Assembly: GCF_000247815.1 (NCBI RefSeq)
Contig: NC_021686.1
Span: 3,724,060-3,788,059, forward strand
Length of the DNA stretch: 64,000 nucleotides
Source: Ficedula albicollis
Taxonomy: Eukaryota > Chordata > Aves > Passeriformes > Muscicapidae
Direction of reading: 5' to 3'
Part shown: one piece after another, positions 10,930 through 25,930 of the stretch
How positions within the stretch are numbered: the first letter of the stretch is position 1
Layout: every line of letters starts with the position of its first letter
Made by a program: the position numbers and the translations under genes
Notes under the pieces: model-generated
What the model was told of the DNA's origin: nothing
Database searches by the model: none
The model's input: only the letters and a program-made list of their open reading frames with translations

Positions 10930-13900
10930 GATGAAACCAGTTCTATTCACTCTGACAGAGCTGAGAAATGGGTAAAACTAAGTAATCAAATGTTTTGATA
11001 CAGCAAATGCTTTCCTGGCAATCAGAATTTGCTTGCTGCCAAGCAGAACTGCAGCTGTCTCCATCAGAGGACAGTTCTGATCCCCAGCAGAGAGGGCTTC
11101 ATTTGAAAAAAAAAAAAATATAAATGTTTGAGTGATTTTTTTTTTTATATATTCTTTTGCTAGTGGAATAAGGTACCCTGGTAACTTACCCTGTTTCAGC
11201 ATTCAAGGTCTATAGAACAATTTTAAAGATTTGGTCCAATCATTTTTTTAAATTAAACACTCTAGAAGTTCAGGAAGGCTGAATAGCAAGATGGAAAGAG
11301 TGGAGGTTTTAAAATGAACTGACAATTATTCATGGGTCATCCCTTCTCAGATTTCATTTAATCAAAGACCCAATGAAAGAACACATTGTAAGGTGGTTCA
11401 TTTTTTATAATTTCTTTAACTTTTTAATCTCATTTTTAAAATTATAAGTGCCATTAAGAGACTAATTTTGAGATTCCCTCCAGAGTTTTCTTAATCAGGC
11501 AGATTTTATTCTGTCTGTGATAGCCATGCATTAAAAGTCACTGAGGAAAGCAGTTAAATCCTTGCTCAAGTACACACCTCTGGCTACACAAGTGTTCAAA
11601 GTTCATGCATGCAGAACTGAAGTGCATTGGCAAACTGGGGCTACAGTGTAAGATCTTTACTTTTCCTACATTGAATAAAGTGAATATGTTAGGAAATTCT
11701 GCTCTGTAATCACAGAGTTTAGTTGGTATGTGGATTATTTAAAATAATTTCTAGAATACTTCAATTGATGAGATTTTAGCTTTTAGCTGTTGCTTTCTTT
11801 GTTTTAAAATAGAAGGGCACAGCATTCCTTCTCAATTCTTTCTGGGGAAACATTGCCTGGCTGAATAACACAGCAACCACTGATTTATTGGTGTATATCC
11901 ACTGGAAAACTGTGGGGTTTGCCCACTTTTGGTTTTCAAAGCTTTGTGAATGATGAAGAAATTTGGGTTACGAATACTGACTGAACTATCAAGGCTTGAG
12001 CTTGCAATTCAGAATGTTATTGAGAAAATTTCTCGAATCAATAAGGCCTGAACAGGACTTTAGCTGCTCTTTACAGGATAATCCTACCTGCTATTTCATT
12101 ACAACTAGCTAGTTAACTTTATTTGGTGGTTTATTATTCTGTATCAAATACTTTTATTTCATCCTTTAGCATGATAAATCTCAGTTTTGCCCTTGACTAA
12201 GGACTACTAACTGATTGTCAAAAATATTCATTTAGATAATTAAAAATGCTTATTGTCTGTCAGTTCTGTTGTCTTCCCATTATCAGCAATATTATATAAT
12301 ATACTGGTGCCATGGGATGCACCAAATTCTGCAAAAGAGTATTAAATGGAATAGATTTTATCCCATGAAGGACACCAGGAAAGAGGCCCTGGCTCCTACA
12401 GAGTTCATGGCATAACAGATAGAGAGTCCCTGGTCTGACTTCTGCTGAGATAAAAGTTGAAATCATAACTATTCAGCATTGAGCCTTTTCAAGTACTGTA
12501 GAATCAAATTAAAAGAGAGACACCCAGTTGTTACAGCTGTGGCAAGTAAAACAGCAAATGCCACCAGCATGTGACTTTCTCATCTCGTTCTAAGTGAAGT
12601 TTGAAAATTTTCATTGACAACAGAACCCCAGATTGATCTAACTGACTTTAACTGCGATGTGGAATTTAAAAAAAGAAAAACTGTTAAAACAAGATTACAG
12701 AGTCCTTGTGGCAGCTTCAAAGCAATTCTGAGCTCAGGACTCAAATTCCACATGCAAACATAACACATACAAGAAAATCATCGTGTATCTGGGTGAACTG
12801 CCTGTGGTCTACCTGGAGAGATTGCAAAGAGAGGGAAATCAGTTCATTTTTCTAGGTAAGAAACTGGTTTTCAGATTGCTCAGCTCCCCACTGTTTTTCT
12901 GAGAGTGATGGAAATCTGCTCAATTTTTGTTGAAACCTCATTGGAAGCTGTTCAGTATTCAAGGGGGTTGTTTAACCTGGTGAGCTTATAGAACAGAAGT
13001 GGAATTAACATAAAATAGTTCTGCTCTTTGGACTGTGTTTGCCACTTTGTTAATGTCCTGTGCTTCGTCAGTGTTGGGAGGGTTGGAGACGCAGGCTGGG
13101 GGCTCAGGAGCTGCTGTGCTCAGGGGTCACAGGGGGATTTCCCTCCCTCCACACCCCCACTGCTCACCATCAGTGTGTGCAGGTAAGCACCACTCTCTCT
13201 TGGCACAGTGATTCCCAGAGATGCTGCAGTGCACAAGTTTCTGCCTCAGCAGCCCGGGGTCATAATAGCTGCAAGGTAAATTGGAAGCTGTTCCCTCCCC
13301 TTTCAACTGCTGTGTCTGGGTCCTGGTGTTCTTCACAAACAATTGCATTTGAAACCATCTCTGGCAGGTTTTGCTCTCTTGCAGAAATGAGCTAAGAAGA
13401 ATTTTCAGTTTCTTGTTGTGAGTCTGAGGTGGAGCTGGGAGGGATGAGCAGAGCTGTGGGGTTGTGTGTATGTCACTGCTCCCTGTGGTTTGTAAGGGAG
13501 CCCATTTCCCTGGCTGCTCCTCTTGGATCCAGTGTCCAAGTGGGGTGAACCCCCAGTTCTGGTAGAATTGATTCCATATGTAATAATTAATTATTCATTT
13601 AATTTCTCTAATAATGTTGAGGGCTGGAGTAGGTGGCTGCTGATGTACTGCCTGCACCTTTAGAGTGTTTTTGGGAATGCTTTTTCTATGCAGACATTCA
13701 AAACCTGCATATGCTTCACTGGAGCATTATGCTGCATTTAATGTGGTGCCAAGATTCTCTTCCTCTGGAATCTGATGGTGGTCTCTGTTAGGTGACAGAC
13801 CACCAGCTCTCAGTCCTTGGAGTACTCAGTTCATTCAGCAAGTGACAAATTTTATTTTCTTATGAACATTTCAGGCATGGTTTTGATCTGAAAGCAAACC

Positions 13901-14383
13901 TAGGGTGTGCTGGTTGCTTCTGTTTTAGGGTGCAAAGCCACAGCTAATTAGCCCTTCCCTTTGCTCTCACAGAGACAGCATTTGGATCATTTGCTCTGAT
14001 CCTTTCCTTAATGCCTAATAAATTCTTCACTGTTACACTTTAATTCATTAGCTTCACTTTTGAAAGGATTGACTCAGCTTTTTCAGGCCTGTGTGTGAAC
14101 ATGAAAGAAGAGAGGCAAGAAGTTTGATTCTTTCAATCACAATCCCAGATGCCCCCACACTGCTCTGAGGATCATTTGCCTGCTGTGGTGATTCAGGCAC
14201 TTTATTACCAGGATTCTTTCTTAGTGTGCAATTGGAAACTCTGAGCTGTTGGTCTGAGCTGTGCTGTGCTCCTGGATTCTTGCTTGGTTGAGAGCATTTC
14301 ACATCCTCTCAGTTTGGAGAACATCCTTGATTGGGCTAATGATGTTCAAATGCTCTTTGAGCAATGAAATTGTAACCTTGTGG

Positions 14384-14384
<1 letters not shown>
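10930..14384. other. AT-rich non-coding sequence, nothing recognised
   Basis: No gene or interspersed repeat was identified. Short A and T runs occur at 11107-11119 and 11137-11147. The frame at 13060-13395 (111 codons) has no exon-like boundaries. Confidence 0.55.

Positions 14385-14422
<38 letters not shown>
14385..14422. repeat. Poly-T run, 38 bases
   Basis: An uninterrupted T homopolymer between 'cttgtggc' and 'gagtgcattg'. It could be the complement of a retrotransposed poly-A tail, but no element body is recognisable on the expected side. It produces lysine or phenylalanine runs in overlapping spurious frames. Confidence 0.9.
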
Positions 14423-14423
<1 letters not shown>

Positions 14424-15048
14424 AGTGCATTGATTTAAGAAAGCATCCATCTCCAGGGCTAAGGGAAGATCTGAGAATGAACATCCATAGAGGAAGTTGG
14501 TCTTGGAAGTGCTGGGGAGTGTCAGGCAAATCCTTGGTAGTGGGTTCTGCCACCAACAGCAGCAGGGTAGGAATACCTTGGATTTGCCACAGTAGGAAAA
14601 TGCCACAGCATTCCCTAGGAATAGCTCTCAAAACGACATGGCTTTAGCAGCTTCTCACTCCTCTAGGTTTGTAATTTTGAAATATTTGTTTGCATTAGCA
14701 AAATGTGCAGAGCAGCTGATTCCAAGAGGTAGCTCTTCCTTGGGAAGTAGCAGGAAAACAGTAATGGAACAGGCAAGGGGCTCCTGTTTCAGTAATGAAC
14801 TGCACAGAGCCAGGCAAGGACATCCTTGGTGTGGTCTCTGATCATCTGAACCAATCTGCAGATCTGAAAAATGCATTTTAAATACTCAGGAATTACTGGC
14901 AGTATTGTGTAAGGAAATAATCTTTAATCTTGTTTGATGGAACCTGTGGTGCTCTGTCATTATGATAAAATCGTGCAGGAGGGTAAAACCCCATGAGCTG
15001 CCTTAATGTCTGCATATATGGAATAGACACTTCAGCAACATGCATAAA
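14423..15048. other. Non-coding sequence, nothing recognised
   Basis: Only short overlapping frames (67 to 73 codons) on both strands, with no exon-like signals. Confidence 0.5.
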
Positions 15049-15075
15049 TATTTATTTATTTATTTATTTATTTTA
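15049..15075. repeat. TTTA microsatellite
   Basis: About six units of TTTA in a row, ending 'ttttattg'. A simple tetranucleotide repeat. Confidence 0.85.
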
Positions 15076-16233
15076 TTGACCTGTTCTTCCAGCTTGTTAA
15101 ACACAGCTGTCACTTACTATCAGGAGCAAATGCAATGAAAGTCGTTTGGAGGGGGAGATGATTGGTTGTATTAAATTTACCATGTGTTGTTTGTTTTGCT
15201 CTGTAAAGAGGAGCTGTTTTATTGCAGACATTTGCCCAAACCCAACTATCACTAAGGGAAGACAGAAAGTGATGGAAGGGTGTAATCTGATAGAGCCAGG
15301 GAGAAAAACCTTTTTCCAAAGTTGCTGGATAATAATGGGTATCCTCCTACCAAAAAGAGAGGCACAGACAGATTACCTGAGCTATCTTTATTTTCAAAGA
15401 CATTTTAATTTCCAGGCTGCAATGACAGTGAATGGCTGTTAATGTTTTTTTTTGGTTTTTTGTTTGTTTTTTTTTTGGTCCTCTAATTGTTCAATTGCTT
15501 GTAGGGGAAATCCAGATCATGGTATGTGTTAGGCATCTAACTCTCCTGCATTTAAAAAAGATGTTGAGGCTCCTTACTCCATGAAAATTTTCAATCACAT
15601 TCCTTAAATTACCTTGTCATGTGTCCTTGTAACCACTGTAGGTGATGACACAAAATGAAATGCGTATCTGACATATGAAGGGTCTAAAGGGAGTGACCTG
15701 ACTCTTGTGTTTCTCTGGTGAAGTCATTTAATCTCGCTGCATCAGCTACTAGCAGAAGAATCAGATAAGATTTTGGTTTTGTTTTTTTTTGTAATGGGAA
15801 TTTTCATTTTCGAGTCAGCGATCAGGAAATTTTCTGAGGTCATGGATATATTTTATGCCAGCATAAAGCAACTTTCAAAGAGAGCCACGCAAGAACACTG
15901 CAGTAGTCATTGTACTTCCATTTCTTGTTGGAACTGGGTATTTCATGAAGGCAGGTTTAATGCCCAGGTGCAGGTGTGTATCTAAAGGACAATCTGGAGT
16001 TGTAAAAACGGATTTAATGCTGCAAAGGAAGGGAAAGGGAAGCCTGTCCCATTTGCACTTCATCCCCTCTGCCCACCTCACAGAGCTCTCACTGCAGAGC
16101 TGGGTAAAAATGGGCATTTGCTTACACTAATAGCTTCTAGATTCAGAGTGCTGCCACTGACTAGTGAGAATGACTCTAGAGACACTGTCCTGTTAGAGAC
16201 AATGTCAATAAATGTAACTTCTTTATATAATAA
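15076..16233. other. Non-coding sequence with T/G-rich patches
   Basis: Contains T-rich stretches broken by single or double G at about 15443-15478 and 15774-15790. Otherwise no repeat or gene is recognised. Sequence becomes strongly AT-rich approaching the poly-G run. Confidence 0.5.
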
Positions 16234-16790
<557 letters not shown>

Positions 16791-19700
16791 TATATAATCC
16801 CAAATTCTTTATATGGAGAAACATGAAAATAATTTTCTATCCTACTTATTTTGAGTAGTCTGCAGGTGCCTGTTTCTGGTAGAGCAATGAGGGAATGATC
16901 TCTGTAATATTTCTTGTTCCTCAAGATACAGAAATAATAGCTGCTAGTTAAGGAAAAACGGGTATTTGATTTCACTTATTTTAAACCTTTTAAAAAATCA
17001 CACAGCAAACCCCAAGTTGTTAGATAGCTTAATTTCTAGGAGGGACACTTCTCTGTGCTCCTAATTCCTGTAAATGCAGAGAAAGCAGAATGCCAGAGCA
17101 ATGCACAGGCTGCACATCATTCACACCAGCAGACATTCTGTCCCTGGGATGGTGCAAAGGAGCAGCTGATTGAAGCATTAACGTGTCCCCAGCCCTTTTC
17201 TGTGAAAGACAAGGTCACTGCAATGGCTTTAGTGACTGGGAAGTTGATACCTGATTCCTCCCCTTCCTAGCTCAGTGTGCCTCAACCCACTGACTACAGC
17301 ACTCAGCCTTTTTTCCAGGGGAAAGGAGGTGAAAACAGCCTAAAGAGATGAATATTTATGTACATATTTCTGTAATTTCAATTCAGTCTTTGAATCCAGC
17401 TAGTACGTACAGCTTCCACCAGTGGGAGGATCCAAATCTGTACGAGTGCAAATACTGCTGGGGAGAAAGCTTTCCTCACCAAAATAAAAAGGAATGGAAG
17501 CAAACCTTGTGCCTAATGATGATGAATATCACCAAAATGAGTGCATTCAGGGGAAACAAACACTCTTAAATGCTCTGTATATATTATCCTCATCTTTTTC
17601 TTTCATGGTAGAAATGATAAGTGAAGGAAGAAGCACACTGATGGTGCCTAATGCACAGCTACATGTGTATCTCTATATATAGCCCAGAAACACTGGTAAT
17701 GCTCTTTCAAGATATCTTTACTTAGCTGGAAGAAATAGGTGGCAAACCCATCTTGCTTCCATGGGAGAGAGTGCAGACAGCACTAGAGAGAGGTTTCTAT
17801 ACCAGCTTTCCTGTCATTAGTCCTCAATTAATTGCACTTAAACCAATAATCCAAGAGAGAACAACAATAAATTATTAACCATGAAGTGGATTTCATTAAG
17901 GCCACAAACCAAAGGTGGGGAAGACCCTGACCCCAAACCAGGGAGGACAAGGGGCAGGAGCTCCCACTGACCTGGGGGCTGCTTGGACAGCTCCAGCTGT
18001 GTGGCCTGGCCTGGCACAGCTGGCCAAGGGAGCAGTGGTCTTCCTGTAGGAATCCAGAAGGAATCTGATTATCAGAGAAAAAAACTAGAAGCTCTGCTGA
18101 GTTTATCCTGATGCCCTGAACATTCCTCTCTTTCAATTTTTATTTATCGTCTACTTATTTAGTCTGTCTAATGAACAGCCTCATATGTAACCTCATAATG
18201 AAAACATTACAGAGTATTTCATGCTTAGCTGGAGCTGAATTTGTCTCTTTGTTTGACCAAGACACACATTTGTAGGGTTATTAGAAAATAATCCATCCAG
18301 TGTATATTTTAAAATAATTGCCTGACGTTGATTTTGAAATGATGACATTTATCAGAGAATAACACTAATGATATTATTGATAATGCATGCTCATTAATAC
18401 AGTTGTTTTCATCACTAGTGACAATTCCTAAGAGCCACAGTTTTAAATTAAGCCTGTGCACCAGCCACTGTGAAAAATCAGCCCCAAAACACAGACGTTG
18501 CCTCATAAAGCTTATGATCTAAATCTCAGATAAGAGATGACAATAAGATGATGTGGCTGGACTCATAACACACCTCCAGTCTCAGTTTTATTAACTGGGA
18601 AGGGCATTGCAGCCAAGGTGAAATATAGGGGGAAAATGAGTGAAGATGATGGGCTTTGTTTTTTCTTACTATTGGGAAAGAAGCTGTAGAAGAGTCTGTG
18701 GTAGATGAAGGCCTGGGATGGTGGAATACACACCGTGGAATACATGCACTGACCTGGAGTAGGTGACCTGGCACTGGCTGCACGTCATGGCAGCTCCTGA
18801 GCCCTCCCATCTCCAGGACCCTTTGTGGTGGCATGAACAGCTCATTAAAATCCAGTAACTGGCAAGCACAGCAGGGGATCTGCGTGGTAGCAATCCAACC
18901 CAGTGGTGGAGTTACCTTTAGAGGAACAGAGAATGTTTTGGGTGGCTCCCGAAATCCAGGTGGGTGGGAGCAGTCCTGGCCTGGGACAGGTGGGGCTCAT
19001 GAACACAAACACTTCCATAAGCAATGAGGTGCTCCCATCCCAGAGCAGGGCTATAACCAGTTCCATTCCATCTGACACCTTGCAGGGCCAGGAGGGATCC
19101 AGGCATCTCCCTGCCTCAGGGGCAGCTCCCAGGTGCATTCACACTGTCAGTCACAGACCTGGGACCTGTCCTGGGTGGGCTCCCACTGATGACAGTATTT
19201 GACATTCCCGAAATTTCACATTCCAGATGTGTCCCTATTCCTGGCCCTGGAGACAACAAGCATTCTCAGGGTGCTGGCCATGGCCTCGATCAAACCTGTG
19301 TGCATGTGGGTGCTGGGAGACAAACATTTAATTGATTTACAGCACAGCAGCAGTGGGAAGAGAGGGGGGAAACCACAGCATATTGGAATGTGAAATACAT
19401 AAAAACCCCGTGGTGCCAGGATGTTTTGAAATTCCAAGCAGTGAGTTTGTTCTTAGGTTAAAATGGATTTTCTAAAACCAAGGCAAGTCTGGTAATGGTC
19501 CCCCTGAAAGAACTGTTCCTGAATGTGAATGGGAAAAGCTGCTGTTCATGAGGTATTCCAGTGCTTAAATGGTTTCCCAAAGCACCACAGTTTTCAAACA
19601 TTTATGAAGGAAATAAAATACTGAAAATGTGCAAATGTGAAACATAGTTTTCCAATTAATTTAATATAATCATGCTTTGCATTACCCAAGTAGAATAATA

Positions 19701-22700
19701 ATTTCACAAAAATAATTTGTCAGGAAAATAACAGATACAACAAACGTTCTTGTATTTAGAACGATCTATTTAGAGCATTCCTAATGCTTTATTGCATTTG
19801 CATTGCAAAGTAAGAAAGGTAATATCCTATCAGACATTGAGGCTCAATAGACGTATGTTCATCACTCAGTAAGAAATTAAAGAGAGACCTTAGAGTAGAA
19901 TAAATGATGGAAAAAAAAAAAAAGAATCTATGTTCATTCCAAACCTGTCTAAACTGATGCATTGTCACAGGGTTTTAATGGGTCCAAAACCCCTGGAGGC
20001 TTCCAGACTTCAAGAAACTGAAATGAATCTGATGGAGGGGTTTTCAAATGGATTTGTAAAGGTTTCAGGAGTTTCCTGGTTTTCTTGCACGTTAAAATCC
20101 TTGTCAGGTGTTGTGAAGAGCTGTTTTCTGCTTTAGTTTACCCAGTCGGAGACAACTTGATTTCAGTATATCAGAAGTTTCTCATTAAACATATTTTGTT
20201 TTTGTTGTATTTCCCATTTTTGCTAAGTGGGAAGGCGTGAACTTTTCATCATGAAAAATCAACATGACCTTTTGCAAAAATGAGGTTCAAGCATTTCAGC
20301 ATTTTGATGTTCTGGCATTTTGGTAAAAGACCAAATGGATTTTAACACATAATGTATCTTAAAATATGAATAGTAACATGGATTTATTTCATTTGCCTGG
20401 CTTGAAATTTATTAATATACTTTGAAGAGATCATGAGATTTCACCTTAGTAATAATAATTAAAAAACTTGACCAGGAAAAAAATTGGGAAATTTTAGGCA
20501 AATTCATTTTTTAAAAATTCCTTGAAGACTCCTTTGTGGTATATAATATATGATTACTGACAACATTTTTTTAATTTGCTGCTTGCAGGGTATGAAGAAA
20601 TGGTTGTCCTAATAGAATTTAAGAGATGTCACTGTCTAAAAACAGAGGATTTGGTGGTGGGCAGGGTCACTATAGATCCTGCTCAGAGTGTGGTGCTTCC
20701 ATGTTCCAGCAAGGAAGGGCCATTGCAGGCAGCTTTTATTCAGTACTGAATAAATCTCTAATCAGCATTATCCCAACACTGCCAGTTACCAGAGGATTGT
20801 GGCTTCTTGGGAGAAACTGTTCGCAGAGGTTTGACTTCACCAAGGTGACCTGAACCCTGGGGCTGCCGGGGTGGGGAAGGTGAGGCCACACCTGAGTGCA
20901 GGGCTGGGCTGGAGCTGAGGGGATAAATTCTGGCAAAATGAGCTTGGAGAGCAAAGCTCACCCACACCAGGCCAACACTTCTGTTTCTGGGTAGAACACC
21001 TTGTCTGAGAGCTACTGGAATAAACCTTGAGTACCCAAAATGATAGGAAGCTTTATTTATAAAAACTTTCTGTTCTTCACCTGGGCACGATTCAGATTTC
21101 CTGCCCACAGCTGAACTCAATTGAAGTGCTCTGAGATGGTTGGGGCATTGAGGATTCTGTTTCTGCCACACCAAACTCAGCTGCAGTTGAAACTCAGATG
21201 AATAAGTTAAACAAATTCATCTTTGTTCTCTTTGGGGGCAGAAATGGTCACTTGCACATCCTGTTCAAAGAACATGCACTTTGAATTGTAGAGAACCAAG
21301 GACAAATTAACAGGAAAACACAGATTCTTTTCCCCCCAAGCTCTCAGAGCTGTGAGGTGTATGGCATACATCACACAACAATAAGTGTAGGTAGGGGTAA
21401 GTTAATATATAAAGGATAACCTTTGATAATGCATTTGGGTTGGTGGCAATGTCCTAAACTTTAGTGGATAATTGATAGATCTCAGCATTCCTTGTTCTCT
21501 CTATGCTGTAGGGATTATATATCTTTTAAAATAGAATTTCCACCATTTTAGTCTAGTGGAGCTGTGGAAGACTGAAAATAGCATTTCAGTCAGCACGGCT
21601 TGGCTGCTACTCTTCCCAGATGGCTCAGAGCACTTTCCTTCAAAGAAATTCCTGTCACAGTGGTTCCATGCACGTCTTGGGCACCAACAATGCATTTCTG
21701 TGTCAGCAAAACCGTTCTGACAACTGTGGGCGCTGCTTGTGTTGGAGGGCATTCTGAGGGAATAACCTCTGCAGTTAAATTTCCCACCCTGGTGGCTCGG
21801 CCCTGCTGCTTTCACTCCAGGAGAGCCTGGCTGCTTCCTGCGAGCCCCGCTGTGCTCTGCTGGGGTGTGGTGGGTTTGGGTTCCCTGGTGTCCCCTTGCC
21901 TGGGGAAGGGGCAGGCTGCCTTTTGTGTCCCCCAAAGCCTGGCTGGGGTCCTGCAGCAGAGCTGTCAGCCCTGCCTGCTACATCTGTGCCAATTCCACCC
22001 AGAGGAGATGTTGCAAGACAGTGAGTCCCCAGTGGGATGTAATAGAATGGAAGCAGATGGTGAGCTGAGGAGAATTTCAGGGGAGGATTGCATTTTCCAG
22101 TTACTGTCTTTTTGATTTCACTGTTATTGTCTGATGAATTGTGTCAAATTTGATCCTTCAGATTGAAAAGCTGCTCCTCAATGTGCTCCCAAATGTACAG
22201 ATAAAGTAAATGGCTGCTGCCAATGTACTGTCTTAGAAACTTAATTTTTAAATGCCTATTAGAAGGGCCTCTCATTCTGTCACATGTACAGTGATTTCTG
22301 CCTCCAGCTAAGGATTTTTTGTTCTGTCGTGGTTTGGGGTGCTGGGGTTTGATACATAACACACCTGAGTACTCATCATTCACTCCTGGCCAAGGCAAGC
22401 TCAGAGGCTTTCTCTTGCCCTGGCTTGTTTGCACAGCTTTCCCTTGGCTGGTTCGTAGTCCCTGCGTAGCACTGGGGTCTGCACAGCCCTGCTGGCAAAA
22501 GCCAGGCTGAGAGAGAAGGGAGAACAGACCTGGAGAGCTCAGAGCCATCACTGCAGAGCCAAATGTGAGCCCATCCCTGGAGGGAGGGCAGGGCCAGCTG
22601 CTGGAGAGCTCATTCAATACAATTGCATTGAGATGCCCTTTCTACAAAACCAGTTGATCACCTTGATGTGCAGCTTAAGCAGTTTTACTTTAAAATGCTT

Positions 22701-25700
22701 TAAAATGTGCATGAGAAAAAAAGAAAATCAAAACTTATTTTCAGCACAAGGGTATTCTCTGGATGGACTCTACCTATTCATTAAAGCAAGATTATACTTT
22801 AAACACCCCAACAGCAGAAAGTCTTTCATATGAATTATGTGGAATCAGGACTTAAATCTTGGATATAATTAAGCCCCTCTCTAACAATGGCCAAATATTA
22901 TTGTGCCTGCCACTGTAGTAGATGTCATTAGAGTTAATAGAATTTTTTTGTTTCTTATTGCAAAATGGTCATTATTCTCTGGTGACTATACACATAAAAG
23001 TGTAACCAGAAACAGATCTTTTCTGTATCATTCCTTATAGCATGTTCAGTCTTACTCCCTTTCCCCCCAGTTAAATCCTGCATGTTGATTTATTCCATTA
23101 TGGAAGGCAAGGTTATAGAAGGGTTTTGACTCTTTTGAATTGAATTGAGGTATGAGGAGTGGGTAAATCTAAATGAGGTTGAAATTTGTAGTAGATCACA
23201 ATGACAGCTTTCTGACTGCTTCCTTTTATTTAGTGTTGGCTCATTTACTCAGGCCTGGAGACTCATAAACACTGTAAGTGCACATGTAAGTGTAATGAAC
23301 TTCTCTTCTAGACTTCACTAGCTTTCAAAACCTGCCATTTCATGCATTGCTCTGATCTCCTTCCTGCACAGATGTTGCAGATAACCAGGACATTTGAGCT
23401 TCCTGCTGCTGTTGCTGTTCAAGCCCTGCAGTTCTGTGCTGGAGCATGCTTGGGAATGGTTCATGTTTAATACTTTTCATGCAAAAATGGTTTAGAGGGA
23501 TCAGAAGTTTCCAGTAATTCTGAATGTTGGAGTTGACTGGCATCTGTTATTTTCTGGAGCCTAAAGAGACAAGAGGTTTTGGGGTAAAGTAATCAGAGGA
23601 ATTCTTATCTATGTTGGTGAGAGCCAGACCAAACACCCCCAGCTGCATCAGCTTCAGAGAGGCTGTGCAGAGGCAGCTCCACTGCTGATTTCATCCCAAA
23701 AATGAGGGGATGAAAGCAGTTCTGTGTAAAAAGGAGGTACAGTGACAGTGTTGGTCACACAGCCTGGCTGGGAAGAACAGAGTGTGGATTGATATGAGGG
23801 ATTCAGAACATCAACACCTCATTGCTGTTGGCTTTGCAAGCCAGGTTCAGATCCCTAAAACGTGATTTATGAACACCACGCTGTTTATTGGCCTAGGCAG
23901 CACTTATTGGAAGGACAGCTGTAAAGACATCATTATATCCTTGTATAAGGGCAGATACTTTGAAATTCTCAGCATCTTTAGATACGTATGGAAATCATAC
24001 CATGGATGTGCACATCATTCCTGAGTGCCCCCCAGGAAAGATGCACCTGCACAAAGAGAATCCTGTCTCACCTGGATGAACTCAGGTTCAGGATTCCTGC
24101 ATTTCCATGGGCTCTCACTGGAAAATGGAGGTTCCATGGGCAAAAAAACCCCCAGAAAACAAAGAAAAAAACCCACAAATGAGAAGAATTACACTTCAAC
24201 AATCACTAGAATTTAACAGCATTTAGATGGGAATGGGTATTTAGTTTAAACTTTGATTTATGACTTTATTAATCCAAGTCAGAACTCTTGCTTCTGTTGC
24301 ACCTGGTTTGCATTATTCCTAGAGGATGGAAATAATGAAAAAAAGTACCCTGAGTTTATTCTCCATAAAGGGAATTTGGGGCAGCATCTGGCCATTTTAG
24401 GAGTATTTCAGGCATTTCTATCCCAGCAATCTCCATGCTATGAAAGCCCCACAGGCTGTTAGACAGTTACATGTCTTTTTGTTCCCCTCTAATGAAGCTG
24501 TAATAAGGCACCAAATCTCTTGGAATCATTTCTCAGAAATGAAATAGCAAAGCAGTGCTGAGTAGGGCTATTGCAGCCCTGTCAGCACCCTATGAGAAAG
24601 GAGCATAAATACAAATTACAGCAGCAGCAATAGTTTTTGGTACACAAAAATGGGAAATATTACTTTTCTGTGCATGTTTTTGCTTCAGCATGACTGCTGA
24701 GAGCTCTGGGGATTATCCCACATGAATTTCAGGAATGATGTAGAGCCCACTGAGCTTCTATCTGCTAGGTCCTATGAAATTAATGACAGTAGGAAAAGCA
24801 GAAGTTTCATCACTTTTGGAAAACACTGGAAAGTGAAATTAAATAGCTAGTTTTGGAAGAGTCCAGAAGAGTACAAGGATGTCATTGGTGACCAGTTGGG
24901 CTTTTAAGATATAAATAATTCTGGAAATAGAGAATGAAGTTATGTTTCTAGTTTTTGAGGGTTTGTGTTTTTTTTTGTTTTGTTTTGTTTTTTTGTTTGT
25001 TTTTTTTTCTCTGTAACCACCTGAAAATTCCACACCAGGGCTGCCTCTGTGTAATTCAGTGTTTCACACACTGGCTGTGCTCATTCCCTTTCCCACACTA
25101 AATAAATCCAGAGGGGCTGGGCCTGGCTCCTCTGAGCTGCCTTGTGCAGTCCCAGGGAATGCATCCCTCTTCCCCTCTCCCTTTGAAAAATAAAGTTCTT
25201 TCAAGATCATCAGGTAATGATATTGCTCTAAAAGAACCAAATCATATTTTATCAGCAGGATTCCTCTGAGCAGAGGTTTAATGAGTGGGGTAATACAGGA
25301 TTTAATGTGACTGTGGCTTATAGTACTGCACATAAATATTACTTCCACTTGCCCCATGAATGTTATTTCTCATATAAACTTCTAAATCAAGTAGTGCCGA
25401 CTGGTAGAAATATTTTTCTGTGTTTTCATCTTTGTTTTTGAACCTTCTGCCTGAACAAATTTGTAAACTATGAACATTTGTTTTCCTTATCCCACTGTAC
25501 ATAAATTGTGTGGATAAAATCATTACATTTTATCCTGCTACAAGTTGCTATACAATATAAACCCGAAGACTAAAACACGTCAGATCTAAATACATACTTT
25601 AGGATTTTTCAGGAAGCTATAAAAGATGTATGGGGTTGATTTCTTTAGGACAGAGAAGAATCTGTAACCTTAGCTTGTTGAGGCAAAATTCCCTGAGTTG

Positions 25701-25867
25701 CAGTTGTGAGAGATGGACATAACACTGATCACATCGTGGATGGATGAATTTATGGAGTTATTGGAATTTGGGAAGTAATATTTTTATTTTATCCTGTGCT
25801 TTCTGGGCCTTTTTTAGTATTCTCCTCTTCCATTTCTGACTTCACAGTTTTTACCTTTATTAACTTT
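16791..25867. other. Nine kilobases of non-coding sequence, no gene recognised
   Basis: Mostly AT-rich single-copy-looking DNA with GC-richer islands at about 17920-18060, 18720-19180, 20840-20960 and 21780-22020. The longest frames (171 codons at 21600-22115 plus, 157 codons at 22144-22617 minus) fall in the GC-richer parts, where chance frames are longer. They lack clear exon boundaries. A T-rich stretch broken by G lies at 24968-25010. No CR1 or LTR fragments were recognised. Confidence 0.5.
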
Positions 25868-25930
25868 AATTATAAAGCTTATATAAAAATTATTAAGCTT
25901 ATATTAAAATTAATAAAGCTTATATATAAA
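25868..25930. repeat. Short AT-rich tandem repeat, about 3 x 20 bp
   Basis: The core aagcttatat recurs at 25875, 25895 and 25916, separated by A/T-rich spacers. The spacing is 20 and 21 bases. Minor degenerate repeat. Confidence 0.75.

Noticed and set aside
14385..14422. Poly-T as the tail of a reverse-strand retrotransposed gene copy
   Set aside because: No recognisable gene-derived or retroelement body lies next to it.
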